From Chryseobacterium ginsenosidimutans (GTDB lineage Bacteria > Bacteroidota > Bacteroidia > Flavobacteriales > Weeksellaceae), in NCBI RefSeq assembly GCF_030823405.1, contig NZ_JAUSXC010000001.1, positions 2,649,001-2,713,000 on the forward strand: a stretch of 64,000 bases of DNA, in the 5' to 3' direction. A program made the translations under genes and the position numbers. The notes under the pieces are model-generated. The model had not been told where the DNA came from. It saw only the letters and a program-made list of their open reading frames with translations, and did no database searches. Positions within the stretch are counted from its first letter, which is position 1, and every line of letters starts with the position of its first letter. This document shows positions 1-8,697 of this stretch, piece after piece.

Positions 1-1
1 G

Positions 2-2275
2 GGGAACTTCGGTTCTATGGATGGTGATCCGCCTGCAGCAATGCGTTACACGGAAGCAAGATTGAAAAAAATCTCTGATGAGATACTTTCAGATTTAGAT
101 AAAGAAACGGTAGATTTCCAGAATAACTTCGATGATAGTTTAACTGAACCCACAGTAATGCCTTCGAAAATCCCAAACCTATTGGTAAACGGGACTTCGG
201 GTATCGCGGTAGGGATGGCGACAAATATGGCTCCTCACAATTTAACGGAGGCTGTAAATGCTATTTGTGCATATATCGACAACAGAGAAATCACGATTGA
301 TGAATTGATGCAGCATATCATCGCACCAGACTTCCCAACTGGGGGAATTATTTACGGTTACGATGGTGTTAGAGATGCTTTCCATACAGGAAGAGGCAGA
401 GTAGTTCTTAGAGCTAAAGTTGCTTTTGAAGAAATTGGAAACAGAAATGCAATTATCGTTAGCGAAATTCCTTTTCAGGTAAATAAAGCCGAAATGATCG
501 CAAGAACGGCAGAACTTGTGAAGGATGAAAAAATTCCCGGTATTTATGAGATCAGAGATGAGTCGGACAGAAGAGGTCTGCGTATTGTTTATGAATTAAA
601 AAATGATGCGATTCCTAATGTTGTCTTAAACTTATTATATAAATATACTTCACTTCAGACATCTTTTAGTGTTAATAATATTGCTTTGGTACATGGTAGA
701 CCGGAACAATTGAACTTAAAAGATATTATTCACCATTTCGTAGAGCACAGACATGAAGTAATTGTAAGAAGAACTCAGTACGAGCTTAAAAAAGCCAAAG
801 AAAGAGCTCATATCTTAGAAGGTTTCATGAAAGTGATCGGAACTCAGGATTCTTTAGATAAAGCAATCTCAATCATCCGTCACAGTGCAAATCCACAGGC
901 TGCGAAAGAAGGAATTATTGAGGAATTTGATTTGTCTGATATTCAGGCTCAGGCTATTCTAGATCTTCGTCTTGCTCGTTTGACAGGAATGGAGCTTGAT
1001 AAAATCCGTGATGAGTATGATGCAATCATGAAAGAAATTGCAGATTTAGAAGATATTTTGACAAATGAACCAAGAAGATTCCAGATCATTAAGGACGAAT
1101 TGGTTGAAGTAAGAGAAAAATATGGTGACGAAAGAAGAACGGAAATCGATTATTCAGGCGGAGAAATGTCTATTGAAGATATTATCCCGAATGAAGCGGT
1201 AGTTCTTACGATTTCTCATGCAGGGTATGTAAAGAGAACATTGCTTTCAGAATACAAAATCCAAAGTAGAGGCGGTGTTGGAAACAAGGCGGCAACAACA
1301 AGAGATTCAGATTTCCTTGAGTATATTGTTTCTGCGACCAACCACCAGTATATGTTGTTCTTCACAGAAAAAGGAAGATGTTACTGGCTAAGAGTATTCG
1401 AAATCCCTGAAGGTTCTAAAACAGCAAAAGGAAGGGCTGTTCAGAATTTGATTAACATCGAACCGGATGATAAAATTAAAGCATATATCAGAACTAATAA
1501 CTTAAAAGATTCCGAATACGTGAATCAAATGAGTGTTGTGATGGTTACTAAAAATGGTACTATCAAAAAAACATCATTAGAGGCGTATTCAAGACCAAGA
1601 GTTAATGGTGTAAATGCTATTGAAATTAGAGATAATGACCAATTGTTAGGTGCTTATTTAACAAACGGAACTTCTGAGATCATGATTGCTACGAAAAATG
1701 GTAAATGTATCCGTTTCCCTGAAGAAAAAGTAAGAGAAGTAGGTAGAGGTTCTATCGGGGTTCGTGGTATCAGCATGGAAGATAATGATGAGGCAATTGG
1801 TATGATTGTTGTGAATGATGTCGAGAATGAAACAGTTCTTGTGGTATCTGAAAAAGGATATGGAAAAAGAACAGCAGTAGAAGATTACAGAATTACCAAC
1901 AGAGGAGGAAAAGGAGTTATTACTCTTAATATCACCGAGAAAACAGGAAATCTTATTGCTATTCAAAATGTAACAGACGAAGATGGATTGATGATTATCA
2001 ATAAATCAGGTGTTGCAATCCGTATGAATATGGATGAGATGAGAGTGATGGGTAGAAATACGCAAGGGGTAAGAATGATTAATCTTAAGAAAAATGACGA
2101 AATTGCAGCTATTGCAAAAGTAGAAATGGATAAAGATGTTGTAGAAGAAGATACTGAAGAGAATTTGGAAGGAACGGAAACTGTAGCTGATAACCAGGAA
2201 AACAATACAGAAACGCCTCAGATAGAAATCGAAAATACTACAGAGGAAAATGAGAATTCTGATTCGGAAGAATAA
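2..2275 (+). CDS. gyrA: DNA gyrase subunit A, 5' end missing
   Basis: GyrA carries the DNA breakage-reunion activity of gyrase, which introduces negative supercoils. The frame is open from base 2, so the gene begins before the window; 757 residues remain. The catalytic tyrosine lies in AAMRYTEARL at fragment residue 16 (Tyr122 in E. coli numbering), so the quinolone-resistance region just upstream is not visible. The breakage-reunion core, a coiled coil (about 300-380) and a C-terminal beta-pinwheel follow. The first pinwheel blade has QSRGGVG where E. coli has the GyrA box QRRGGKG. The last 45 residues or so are a very acidic tail rich in Glu, Asn and Thr. A secreted TPR gene follows after 29 bases. 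The identification is secure; ParC is the only alternative, and the pinwheel fits GyrA better. Confidence 0.96.
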   Translation, partial: GNFGSMDGDPPAAMRYTEARLKKISDEILSDLDKETVDFQNNFDDSLTEPTVMPSKIPNLLVNGTSGIAVGMATNMAPHNLTEAVNAICAYIDNREITIDELMQHIIAPDFPTGGIIYGYDGVRDAFHTGRGRVVLRAKVAFEEIGNRNAIIVSEIPFQVNKAEMIARTAELVKDEKIPGIYEIRDESDRRGLRIVYELKNDAIPNVVLNLLYKYTSLQTSFSVNNIALVHGRPEQLNLKDIIHHFVEHRHEVIVRRTQYELKKAKERAHILEGFMKVIGTQDSLDKAISIIRHSANPQAAKEGIIEEFDLSDIQAQAILDLRLARLTGMELDKIRDEYDAIMKEIADLEDILTNEPRRFQIIKDELVEVREKYGDERRTEIDYSGGEMSIEDIIPNEAVVLTISHAGYVKRTLLSEYKIQSRGGVGNKAATTRDSDFLEYIVSATNHQYMLFFTEKGRCYWLRVFEIPEGSKTAKGRAVQNLINIEPDDKIKAYIRTNNLKDSEYVNQMSVVMVTKNGTIKKTSLEAYSRPRVNGVNAIEIRDNDQLLGAYLTNGTSEIMIATKNGKCIRFPEEKVREVGRGSIGVRGISMEDNDEAIGMIVVNDVENETVLVVSEKGYGKRTAVEDYRITNRGGKGVITLNITEKTGNLIAIQNVTDEDGLMIINKSGVAIRMNMDEMRVMGRNTQGVRMINLKKNDEIAAIAKVEMDKDVVEEDTEENLEGTETVADNQENNTETPQIEIENTTEENENSDSEE

Positions 2276-2304
2276 TATTGTACAATTAATATAAAATAGT
2301 GATT

Positions 2305-3330
2305 ATGAAAAAGCTAATTTTAGGTATTGCTATCGTTGCCTCAGCTTTTGTTTTTGGACAGAAGGAAGATGCAAACGCTAAGCTACAAGAAGCTAACAAA
2401 GTTGCAATGGATGCATATAACGCAAAAAATTATGCGGTTGCAGCTCCTAAGTTTATGGAAGTTTACAACTTGCTGAAAACTAGCGGACAAGATAATAAAG
2501 TATATATGTATTACTCAGGTCTTAATTATGCTTTGGCAAACGATATTCCTCAGGCTACAAAAATATATACAGATTTGATCAATTCAGGGTACACTGGTGT
2601 TGAAACAAATTATACTGCAAAAGAGAACAAAACAGGTCAGGTTGTGAGTTATGATAAAGCAACTTGGGAATTGTTGAAAAAAACTTCATCAAAAGATTAT
2701 TCAGATTTTAAAACTGAACAGACACCAAGTGTAGAATCTGATTTGTATGAAACTTTATCTACTTTGCTATTAAATGCTAAAAAGAATGATGAAGCTTTAG
2801 CAATTATCGAAAAAGGATTGGCAAAATTCCCTAATAGTGCTAAATTAAAAGAATATCAGGGAAGTGCATTATATGCAACTGGAAATACTGACAAGTTCAT
2901 GACGAATTTGAAAGAGCAGTTAGCGAAAAATCCTAACGATGCTACAAACTGGTATAATTTAGGAGTTCTTCAGTCTAAAAATCCTGCAACTGAAGCTGAT
3001 GCAATTGTTTCACTTCAGAAAGCGATTGAATTAAAGCCTGATTTCGCAAACGCTTATCAAAACTTGGTTTACGTAGTAATCGGTGACGATGAAAAAGCTG
3101 TTGCTGATATCAACGCATTAAGAAAAACTAAGCCAGACGATGCTACAAAATTAATTGAAGCTAGAAAAGAAAGATTCAATAAGGCTACACCTTATGCTGA
3201 AAAATGGTATCAGGCGATGCCGACGGATATCAATGCTGTTCAGACGTTGAAAGACATCTACAACACGACTAAAAATACAGCAAAATACAATGAAATGAAA
3301 GCTAAAGAAGCTGAACTTAAAGCTAAATAA
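2305..3330 (+). CDS. secreted tetratricopeptide-repeat protein
   Basis: The product is a 341-residue exported protein of unknown function that probably acts as a protein-interaction scaffold in the periplasm. The ATG at 2305 gives a textbook signal peptide (MKKLILGIAIVASAFVFGQ); the GTG two codons earlier is less likely. TPR-like helical pairs occur at about residues 25-85 and again at 145-260, including WYNLGVLQSKNP and the nearby AIELKPDFANAYQNL. The stretch between them has no clear repeat. It lies 29 bases after gyrA on the same strand and may be cotranscribed. A rho-independent terminator follows 24 bases after the stop. No enzyme motif is visible. Confidence 0.85.
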   Translation: MKKLILGIAIVASAFVFGQKEDANAKLQEANKVAMDAYNAKNYAVAAPKFMEVYNLLKTSGQDNKVYMYYSGLNYALANDIPQATKIYTDLINSGYTGVETNYTAKENKTGQVVSYDKATWELLKKTSSKDYSDFKTEQTPSVESDLYETLSTLLLNAKKNDEALAIIEKGLAKFPNSAKLKEYQGSALYATGNTDKFMTNLKEQLAKNPNDATNWYNLGVLQSKNPATEADAIVSLQKAIELKPDFANAYQNLVYVVIGDDEKAVADINALRKTKPDDATKLIEARKERFNKATPYAEKWYQAMPTDINAVQTLKDIYNTTKNTAKYNEMKAKEAELKAK

Positions 3331-3353
3331 TATTTCATTTTAAATTTAATATG

Positions 3354-3382
3354 AGCCGGAACATTTTGTTTCGGCTTTTTTA
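3354..3382 (+). terminator. rho-independent terminator after the TPR gene
   Basis: AGCCGGAAC pairs with GTTTCGGCT (one G-U pair) around a five-base loop, followed by a run of six T. It ends the gyrA-TPR unit. Confidence 0.85.
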
Positions 3383-3591
3383 ATACAATTACAAGTAAAT
3401 TCAAGCTTTTTTGAAATTGATGAATTTTAAGATAAGAATAATATTTTAATTAAACTAAATTCTAATAAAGAAACCATAATGGTTCAAAATAAATTTTAAT
3501 TAATCATTTCAATTATGATTTAAACTAAAAAATCAATACTATTTCCTATTATTATCATCAAAAATCAACATTAAAATTCTCTGCAATTCCG

Positions 3592-3599
3592 TATCTTTG
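3592..3599 (+). promoter_or_regulatory. promoter -7 box of menB
   Basis: TATCTTTG matches the Bacteroidota -7 consensus TAnnTTTG. A TTA 18 bases upstream may stand in for the -33 TTG. The final G lies 19 bases before the menB ATG, so the leader is only about 12-15 nt. The box overlaps a TTG at 3597 that could otherwise be taken as the start. Confidence 0.65.
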
Positions 3600-3617
3600 G
3601 GAAAAATTTTTACAAAA

Positions 3618-4454
3618 ATGATTGAGTGGAAAACCGCCAAAGAATACGAAGATATTACATACAAAAAATGTAATGGTGTAGCGAGAATTGCTTTCAACAG
3701 ACCCGAAATTCGTAATGCTTTCAGACCTAAAACTACTTCAGAATTATACGATGCTTTTTACGATGCCTCAGAAGATTCTTCGATAGGCGTTGTTTTGCTT
3801 TCCGGTGAAGGGCCAAGTCCTAAAGACAGAGGTTGGGCTTTTTGCAGTGGAGGCGACCAAAAAGCGAGAGGACATCAAGGATATGTAGGTGAAGATGGAA
3901 GACACCGTTTGAATATTCTGGAAGTTCAGCGGTTGATCCGTTTTATGCCAAAAGTGGTAATCGCGGTTGTTCCGGGTTGGGCAGTTGGGGGTGGCCACTC
4001 TCTTCATGTCGTTTGTGATTTAACGTTGGCGAGTAAAGAGCATGCTATTTTCAAGCAAACTGACGCAGATGTTACAAGTTTCGACGGAGGATATGGTTCT
4101 GCTTATCTGGCAAAAATGGTAGGACAGAAAAAAGCTCGTGAAATTTTCTTTTTAGGCAGAAATTATTCGGCTCAGGAAGCTTTTGATATGGGAATGGTAA
4201 ATGCCGTAATTCCTCACGACGAATTAGAAGATACTGCTTATGAATGGGCACAGGAAATTTTAGCAAAATCTCCGACTTCTATCAGAATGCTGAAATTTGC
4301 AATGAACCTAACTGACGACGGAATGGTTGGGCAGCAGGTTTTCGCAGGCGAAGCAACTCGTTTGGCTTACATGACGGAAGAAGCTCAGGAAGGAAGAAAT
4401 GCATTCTTAGAAAAGAGAAAGCCAGATTTCGGAAAAGATAAATGGATATCTTAA
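3618..4454 (+). CDS. menB: 1,4-dihydroxy-2-naphthoyl-CoA synthase
   Basis: MenB closes the second ring of the naphthoquinone nucleus, turning o-succinylbenzoyl-CoA into 1,4-dihydroxy-2-naphthoyl-CoA in menaquinone synthesis. The 278-residue protein is a crotonase fold with the oxyanion-hole stretch FCSGGDQKARG and the MenB signature TSFDGGYGSAYLA followed by FFLGRNYSA. Type I enzymes have QTG and use bicarbonate as catalytic base; here the motif is QTDADVTSFDGG, with an Asp at that position as in type II (bicarbonate-independent) MenB. The ATG at 3618 is preferred because an in-frame TTG at 3597 falls inside the -7 promoter box. menA follows after 71 bases, consistent with a men pair. Confidence 0.95.
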   Translation: MIEWKTAKEYEDITYKKCNGVARIAFNRPEIRNAFRPKTTSELYDAFYDASEDSSIGVVLLSGEGPSPKDRGWAFCSGGDQKARGHQGYVGEDGRHRLNILEVQRLIRFMPKVVIAVVPGWAVGGGHSLHVVCDLTLASKEHAIFKQTDADVTSFDGGYGSAYLAKMVGQKKAREIFFLGRNYSAQEAFDMGMVNAVIPHDELEDTAYEWAQEILAKSPTSIRMLKFAMNLTDDGMVGQQVFAGEATRLAYMTEEAQEGRNAFLEKRKPDFGKDKWIS

Positions 4455-4461
4455 CATAAAT

Positions 4462-4507
4462 AATTGGTAATAAGTAATGTTGTATTGCTCATCACTTATT
4501 GCCAATT
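4462..4507. repeat. imperfect inverted repeat between menB and menA
   Basis: Arms of 17 bases (4462-4478 and 4491-4507) are complementary apart from two G-T positions, around a 12-base loop. There is no T run, so it is not a standard terminator. It may belong to a family of small intergenic palindromes also suggested at 11894 and 19378. Confidence 0.55.
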
Positions 4508-4525
4508 ACACATTATTTATAAATT

Positions 4526-5455
4526 ATGTCAGATTGGATAAAAGCCGCAAGGCTTAGAACATTACCGCTTTCACTGAGCGGAATTATAATGGGTGCTTTC
4601 ATTGCAAAATGGAGGCTTTACGGTGAAGGAGGAGTTTGGGACTGGAAAATCTTCGCATTGGCACTTTTGGTGACTTTGCTGTACCAGATCTTGTCAAATT
4701 ATGCGAATGATTACGGAGATGGTATAAAAGGAACTGACGCAAAAAGAGCGACAGAAGCAGAATCAAGAGCGGTAGCATCCGGAAAAATCACGGCAAAGCA
4801 AATGAGAAATGCGGTAATTCTTTTCTCAGTTTTATCTTTTGCTGCAACAATTGCACTTTTATACGTTGCTTTCATTCCAAAATATATAAATGAATTTTAT
4901 ATTTTCATCGGGTTGGGAGTAGCTTGTATTTTAGCAGCGATCGGCTATACAATTGGTAAAAAGCCTTACGGATATATGGGATTGGGAGATCTTTTCGTAT
5001 TTATCTTTTTTGGGTTGGTTTCTGTTTGCGGAAGTTATTTTTTATTTACAAAAACTTTCAGCTGGGACATGCTTTTGCCGGGAACAGCGATCGGAATGAT
5101 GAGTATGGCAGTTTTGAATCTTAATAACATGAGAGATATCGAAAGTGATAAATTATCAGGTAAAAATAGCTTTGCACTAAGAATTGGGTTCAAGAATGCA
5201 ATGATTTATGAGATGGTTTTATTACAGCTTCCGTTAATTCTAATCTTAATGTTTTTAGGAGTAAACGGATTCTTTCAGACTCAGAATTATTACGTTTTTA
5301 TTGTGATGATCTTATTGCTCCCGTTAATGAAATTGAGAAGACAGATTATGGCTGTTAAAAATCCGAAAGAGCTTGATCCATTTTTGAAACAGGTTGGAAT
5401 TATGACTTTCGTAATGGCAGTTCTTACTGCTTTTGGACTTAATTTCTTTCATTAA
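4526..5455 (+). CDS. menA: 1,4-dihydroxy-2-naphthoate polyprenyltransferase
   Basis: MenA attaches the polyprenyl tail to 1,4-dihydroxy-2-naphthoate, giving demethylmenaquinone, at the inner membrane. The 309-residue protein belongs to the UbiA superfamily: about eight hydrophobic helices, the first Asp-rich motif in NYANDYGDGIKGTD (about residue 60) and a second in NNMRDIESD (about 205), which bind the Mg-diphosphate of the prenyl donor. It begins at ATG with SDWIKAARLRTLPLS, the usual MenA N-terminus. It lies 71 bases after menB and 12 bases before an SRPBCC gene, so the three are likely one transcript. Menaquinone is the respiratory quinone of this group. Confidence 0.94.
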   Translation: MSDWIKAARLRTLPLSLSGIIMGAFIAKWRLYGEGGVWDWKIFALALLVTLLYQILSNYANDYGDGIKGTDAKRATEAESRAVASGKITAKQMRNAVILFSVLSFAATIALLYVAFIPKYINEFYIFIGLGVACILAAIGYTIGKKPYGYMGLGDLFVFIFFGLVSVCGSYFLFTKTFSWDMLLPGTAIGMMSMAVLNLNNMRDIESDKLSGKNSFALRIGFKNAMIYEMVLLQLPLILILMFLGVNGFFQTQNYYVFIVMILLLPLMKLRRQIMAVKNPKELDPFLKQVGIMTFVMAVLTAFGLNFFH

Positions 5456-5467
5456 ATATAAAAAATT

Positions 5468-5914
5468 ATGAGTTCTAATATTTACGTTGAAGCTCAAATG
5501 CTTATCAGAAAGTCGATTGAAGATGTTTTTGAAGCTTTCATCAATCCGGAAATTACAACCAACTTCTGGTTTACTGAATCTACCGGAAGATTAGAAGAAG
5601 GCAAGACGGTAACTTGGGAATGGGAAATGTATGGGGCAAGAATGGATGTTAAAGTTCTTCAGGTTATTCAAAACCAATTGATAAAAACAGAGTGGGGCGA
5701 ACCTTCAACGTATGTAGATTACGAATTCAAAGAAATGGAGAAAGGAACTTTGGTTGTTATTAAAAGTTATGGGTTTTCTCAGCAAGGAGAAGATCTTTTA
5801 AAAATCATTAATGACAATACAGGTGGTTTCACAACGGTATTAGATGGCTGTAAAGCTTATTTAGAATACGGAATTAATTTGGGATTAATTGAAGATAAAT
5901 TTCCGTCAAAATAA
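5468..5914 (+). CDS. SRPBCC (AHSA1-like) domain protein
   Basis: This 148-residue single-domain protein has the START/Bet v 1-like fold. Supporting features are the opening strand (VEAQMLIRKSIEDVFEAFI), the NPEITTNFWFTESTGRL segment typical of AHSA1-type members, the central WEWEMYG and a final amphipathic helix. The fold binds hydrophobic ligands in a deep cavity; no ligand or catalytic residue can be inferred. It follows menA by 12 bases, so a role linked to menaquinone is possible but unproven. Confidence 0.8.
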   Translation: MSSNIYVEAQMLIRKSIEDVFEAFINPEITTNFWFTESTGRLEEGKTVTWEWEMYGARMDVKVLQVIQNQLIKTEWGEPSTYVDYEFKEMEKGTLVVIKSYGFSQQGEDLLKIINDNTGGFTTVLDGCKAYLEYGINLGLIEDKFPSK

Positions 5915-6107
5915 ACGGTACTTTGAAATCTTCACTGAGTGAATACCTTTGCGAACTTAAAAACATTCAGGTTGTTAAAAAAATCTTTGCGCTCTTTGCA
6001 TTTAATAAAATACGGATAGCACAAATATTTTCACAAATATTTAATAGTGTCATTCGTGAAAAAGTTCGTGTTACTAGTATTAAAACATATTCAAAAATAA
6101 ATTAAAA
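5915..6107. other. intergenic stretch that looks like a dispersed flavobacterial repeat
   Basis: The stretch holds a 60-codon open frame (5923-6105) with no ribosome site or recognisable protein. Phrases such as TTTGCGCTCTTTGCATTTAA and GTCATTCGTGAAAA resemble dispersed intergenic text I recall from other flavobacterial genomes. I regard it as non-coding. Confidence 0.4.
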
Positions 6108-6794
6108 ATGAAAATACAATACTTAGGACAAAACTGTTTTTTGTTCACTTATAAAGAAAAAACAATTTTATGTGATCCTTTTTACAACTACAAAAAAGCA
6201 GAATCAGGATTTGATATCTCGGCTCAGAAAATCGATTATATCTTATTAACTCATGCACACGGAGATCATATTGCTGACGTAGAAGAAGTTTTACAGTTTC
6301 ACCCGGAAGCTACAATTATCGCTGTTCCTGAAATTTGTGCATATTTCAAAACGGCAAAAAATACAGATGATGTAAATTTAGGAGGATCTGCAAAAATCGA
6401 CGATCTTAAAATTTCAATGGTTCCAGCTCACCATACAAGTTCTTTTCCTGACGGAAGCTATGGTGGTGTTCCTGTTGGGTATATTTTCAGGCTTCCTGAA
6501 GGCAGAAATATTTATTTGGCAGGTGATACAGGCGTAATGGCAGATATGGAGTTATTTCCAAGATTATACGGTAATTTAGATCTTTCGATCCTTCCGATTG
6601 GCAGTCATTATACGATGTGTCCGAGAAAAGCAGCTTTTGCGGCATCAGAATTATTGAAAACTCCAAAAGTTATCGGATGTCATTTTGATACTTTCCCTGC
6701 AATTGAAATTAATCATGAAAGTGCGTTAAAGCATTTTGCAGATAAAAATGTAGAGCTTGTTTTACCAAAATTGGGAGAGGAGTTCGAATTTTAA
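6108..6794 (+). CDS. UPF0173-family metal-dependent hydrolase (MBL fold)
   Basis: This 228-residue protein has the metallo-beta-lactamase fold. The metal-binding HxHxDH motif is in THAHGDHIAD (about residue 48), a further His pair in PAHHTS (about 106), Asp in YLAGDTG (about 144) and a late His in GCHFDTFP (about 195). Members of UPF0173 (YtkL-like) lack an established substrate, so a specific reaction should not be assigned. The start ATG follows an A-rich leader. It is the last plus-strand gene before the oppositely oriented SRP RNA. Confidence 0.88.
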   Translation: MKIQYLGQNCFLFTYKEKTILCDPFYNYKKAESGFDISAQKIDYILLTHAHGDHIADVEEVLQFHPEATIIAVPEICAYFKTAKNTDDVNLGGSAKIDDLKISMVPAHHTSSFPDGSYGGVPVGYIFRLPEGRNIYLAGDTGVMADMELFPRLYGNLDLSILPIGSHYTMCPRKAAFAASELLKTPKVIGCHFDTFPAIEINHESALKHFADKNVELVLPKLGEEFEF

Positions 6795-6903
6795 ATAAAA
6801 TTTGGAAAGGTAATTTGAAAATTAAAATAGAAATGTTGGAAAGTTTAGACATAAAAAAAGATAATCTTCAAATTACCTTACTTCAACTTAAACCAAAAAA
6901 AAA

Positions 6904-6997
6904 TGGCAAGCTACCTAAATCACACCGCTCAACCAATTACCTTTGCTGCGTTCCCACCCTGGAGGATTCTCAGGAGCTGGTTGTTTAGGACTTGCCG
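6904..6997 (-). ncRNA. ffs: signal recognition particle RNA, small bacterial type
   Basis: Read on the minus strand, the RNA has the conserved apical SRP domain: CCAGGGTGGGAACGCAGCAA lies near its middle and carries the asymmetric loops bound by Ffh. The ends pair (GGCAAG at 6991-6996 with CTTGCC at 6905-6910), giving one long hairpin of about 94 nt. A TACCTTTG promoter box sits just upstream (7001-7008) and a run of T just downstream (opposite 6893-6903). It works with Ffh in targeting membrane proteins. The exact ends are inferred from these flanking signals. Confidence 0.9.
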
Positions 6998-7000
6998 TTG

Positions 7001-7008
7001 CAAAGGTA
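7001..7008 (-). promoter_or_regulatory. promoter -7 box of the SRP RNA
   Basis: TACCTTTG on the minus strand matches TAnnTTTG and lies a few bases before the inferred RNA 5' end, the expected spacing for a directly transcribed RNA gene. Confidence 0.7.
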
Positions 7009-7128
7009 GGAATAAATTATAAACTTCAAAATATTATTAAAGAAAATTAGCAGAAAAAATCCAATGATAAAGCTAAACAGCTGAAATTTAACGGAATAAT
7101 TTTTCAACTTTTTTCAAAAAAATTAAAT

Positions 7129-7728
7129 ATGACTAAAAGTCCATCAACACTAGGAATTATACTTTTTGTCGCTACAATGATCATTTTTTTTGTGGTGTAC
7201 ACTTTTTTTTCAGGAATCAATTATTTTGATATTTCATTGAAAGCCAATGCTTTTGTATTGCCGTTGCTATATGCCGCTACAGCATTTTGGTCAGTAAAAA
7301 CTTTTTGGAATAACCATAAAGAGGTGAGTTTCAAGCAGGCATTCAACAGAGCTTTTGTTCCCATGTTTGTTGGAGGAATTCTTTCAATTGTGAGCATTTA
7401 TGCATTTTTAAATTTTGCTGATACGGATGCAAAAAAACTGTTGAACTACCAATATGTGGAAAGACAGAAATCAGAGATGGATAAAGAATATCATTCTGCA
7501 AGAAAGGTTTTAAGACATCAAAAAGATATCGATGAACTGGATAAAAAATACCAGGAAAGACTTCCAAGTTTTTCTCCAGAAGCTGTAAAAGGGAAAGATA
7601 TGCTTACGGCAAGTCATTTTTCAGGATATTTTGCGGCAATTCTTATATTTTACGTAGTTTTGTCAGTGTTTTTCGGAGCGTTTTTCAGAACAAAAACGAT
7701 CTATCAGGAAACAGAAAATCAAGAATAA
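7129..7728 (+). CDS. DUF4199 membrane protein
   Basis: The 199-residue protein has hydrophobic helices near residues 8-28, 40-58, 76-94 and 165-186, with a charged stretch rich in Lys and Glu between the third and fourth (about 105-150). This layout and the opening match DUF4199, a Bacteroidota family of unknown function. A GT2 glycosyltransferase starts 17 bases later; the two are commonly neighbours in flavobacteria, which suggests a cell-envelope role, but this is inference. Confidence 0.82.
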   Translation: MTKSPSTLGIILFVATMIIFFVVYTFFSGINYFDISLKANAFVLPLLYAATAFWSVKTFWNNHKEVSFKQAFNRAFVPMFVGGILSIVSIYAFLNFADTDAKKLLNYQYVERQKSEMDKEYHSARKVLRHQKDIDELDKKYQERLPSFSPEAVKGKDMLTASHFSGYFAAILIFYVVLSVFFGAFFRTKTIYQETENQE

Positions 7729-7745
7729 TTTTTTATTAAAATTAA

Positions 7746-8696
7746 ATGAATTTATCTATAGTTATTCCGTTATTGAACGAAGAAGACTCCTTGGAAGAGC
7801 TTTTTTCAAGGATTGATAATGTTTGTAAATCAAGCAGTTTATCATATGAAATCTGGTTTGTAGATGACGGAAGCACAGATTTGTCGTGGAGTATTATTGA
7901 GAATCTGAAAGTTCAGAATCCTCAGATTCACGGTATTAAATTTTCCAAAAATTACGGAAAATCTCAGGCACTTCATGCTGCTTTTGAAAGAACGAACGGA
8001 GAGGTAATTATCACAATGGATGCTGATTTACAAGATTTTCCGGAAGAAATTCCGGAGCTTTACAATATGGTAATCAATGATAATTATGATATTGTTTCAG
8101 GCTGGAAAAAGAAGCGTTTTGATAATGTAATGACGAAAAATGTTCCGTCAAAATTATTTAATGCCGCAGCGAGAAAAGTTTCAGGAGTGGAGCTTCACGA
8201 TTTCAATTGTGGTTTAAAAGCTTATAAAAAACAGGTGGTAAAAACGATTGATGTGTATGGAGATATGCACCGTTACATTCCGGTTTTAGCTGCTAACGCA
8301 GGTTTCAGAAAAATTACGGAAAAAGAAGTTAAACATCAGGCGAGACCTTACGGAACTTCAAAATTCGGAACGGAAAGATTTATCAGAGGTTTCCTGGATT
8401 TGGTAACGCTTTGGTTTGTAAGCCGTTTCGGAGGAAGACCGATGCATTTTTTCGGAGCTGTAGGAACAATTATGTTTATTTTAGGTTTCCTATCTGCACT
8501 TTGGCTGGGAATTTCAAAATTAATTGATGTTGCCAGAGGAATTTACGGACATTTAATTACGAATAATCCGTGGTTTTTCATTGCTTTAACTATGATGATT
8601 ATGGGAACGTTGCTTTTCATTGCAGGATTTTTGGGAGAAATGATCATCAGAACAAATAGAGAACATAAGAATTATAATATTGATGAAGTGATTTAA
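7746..8696 (+). CDS. family 2 glycosyltransferase with two C-terminal membrane helices
   Basis: The 316-residue protein resembles the DPM1/ArnC/GtrB group, which transfers a sugar from a nucleotide sugar to polyprenyl phosphate at the inner membrane. The N-terminal GT-A domain has the nucleotide-binding VIPLLNEEDSL, WFVDDGSTD and the metal-binding DxD in TMDADLQD (about residue 96). Two hydrophobic helices lie at about 238-260 and 277-300. The acceptor is most likely undecaprenyl phosphate by family analogy. It sits 1 base before the next gene's ATG, so it is translationally close to the DUF3667 protein. Confidence 0.9.
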   Translation: MNLSIVIPLLNEEDSLEELFSRIDNVCKSSSLSYEIWFVDDGSTDLSWSIIENLKVQNPQIHGIKFSKNYGKSQALHAAFERTNGEVIITMDADLQDFPEEIPELYNMVINDNYDIVSGWKKKRFDNVMTKNVPSKLFNAAARKVSGVELHDFNCGLKAYKKQVVKTIDVYGDMHRYIPVLAANAGFRKITEKEVKHQARPYGTSKFGTERFIRGFLDLVTLWFVSRFGGRPMHFFGAVGTIMFILGFLSALWLGISKLIDVARGIYGHLITNNPWFFIALTMMIMGTLLFIAGFLGEMIIRTNREHKNYNIDEVI

Positions 8697-8697
8697 A

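Noticed and set aside
5923..6105. A 60-codon open frame downstream of the SRPBCC gene
   Set aside because: It has no recognisable ribosome site or protein features and the DNA resembles intergenic repeat text.
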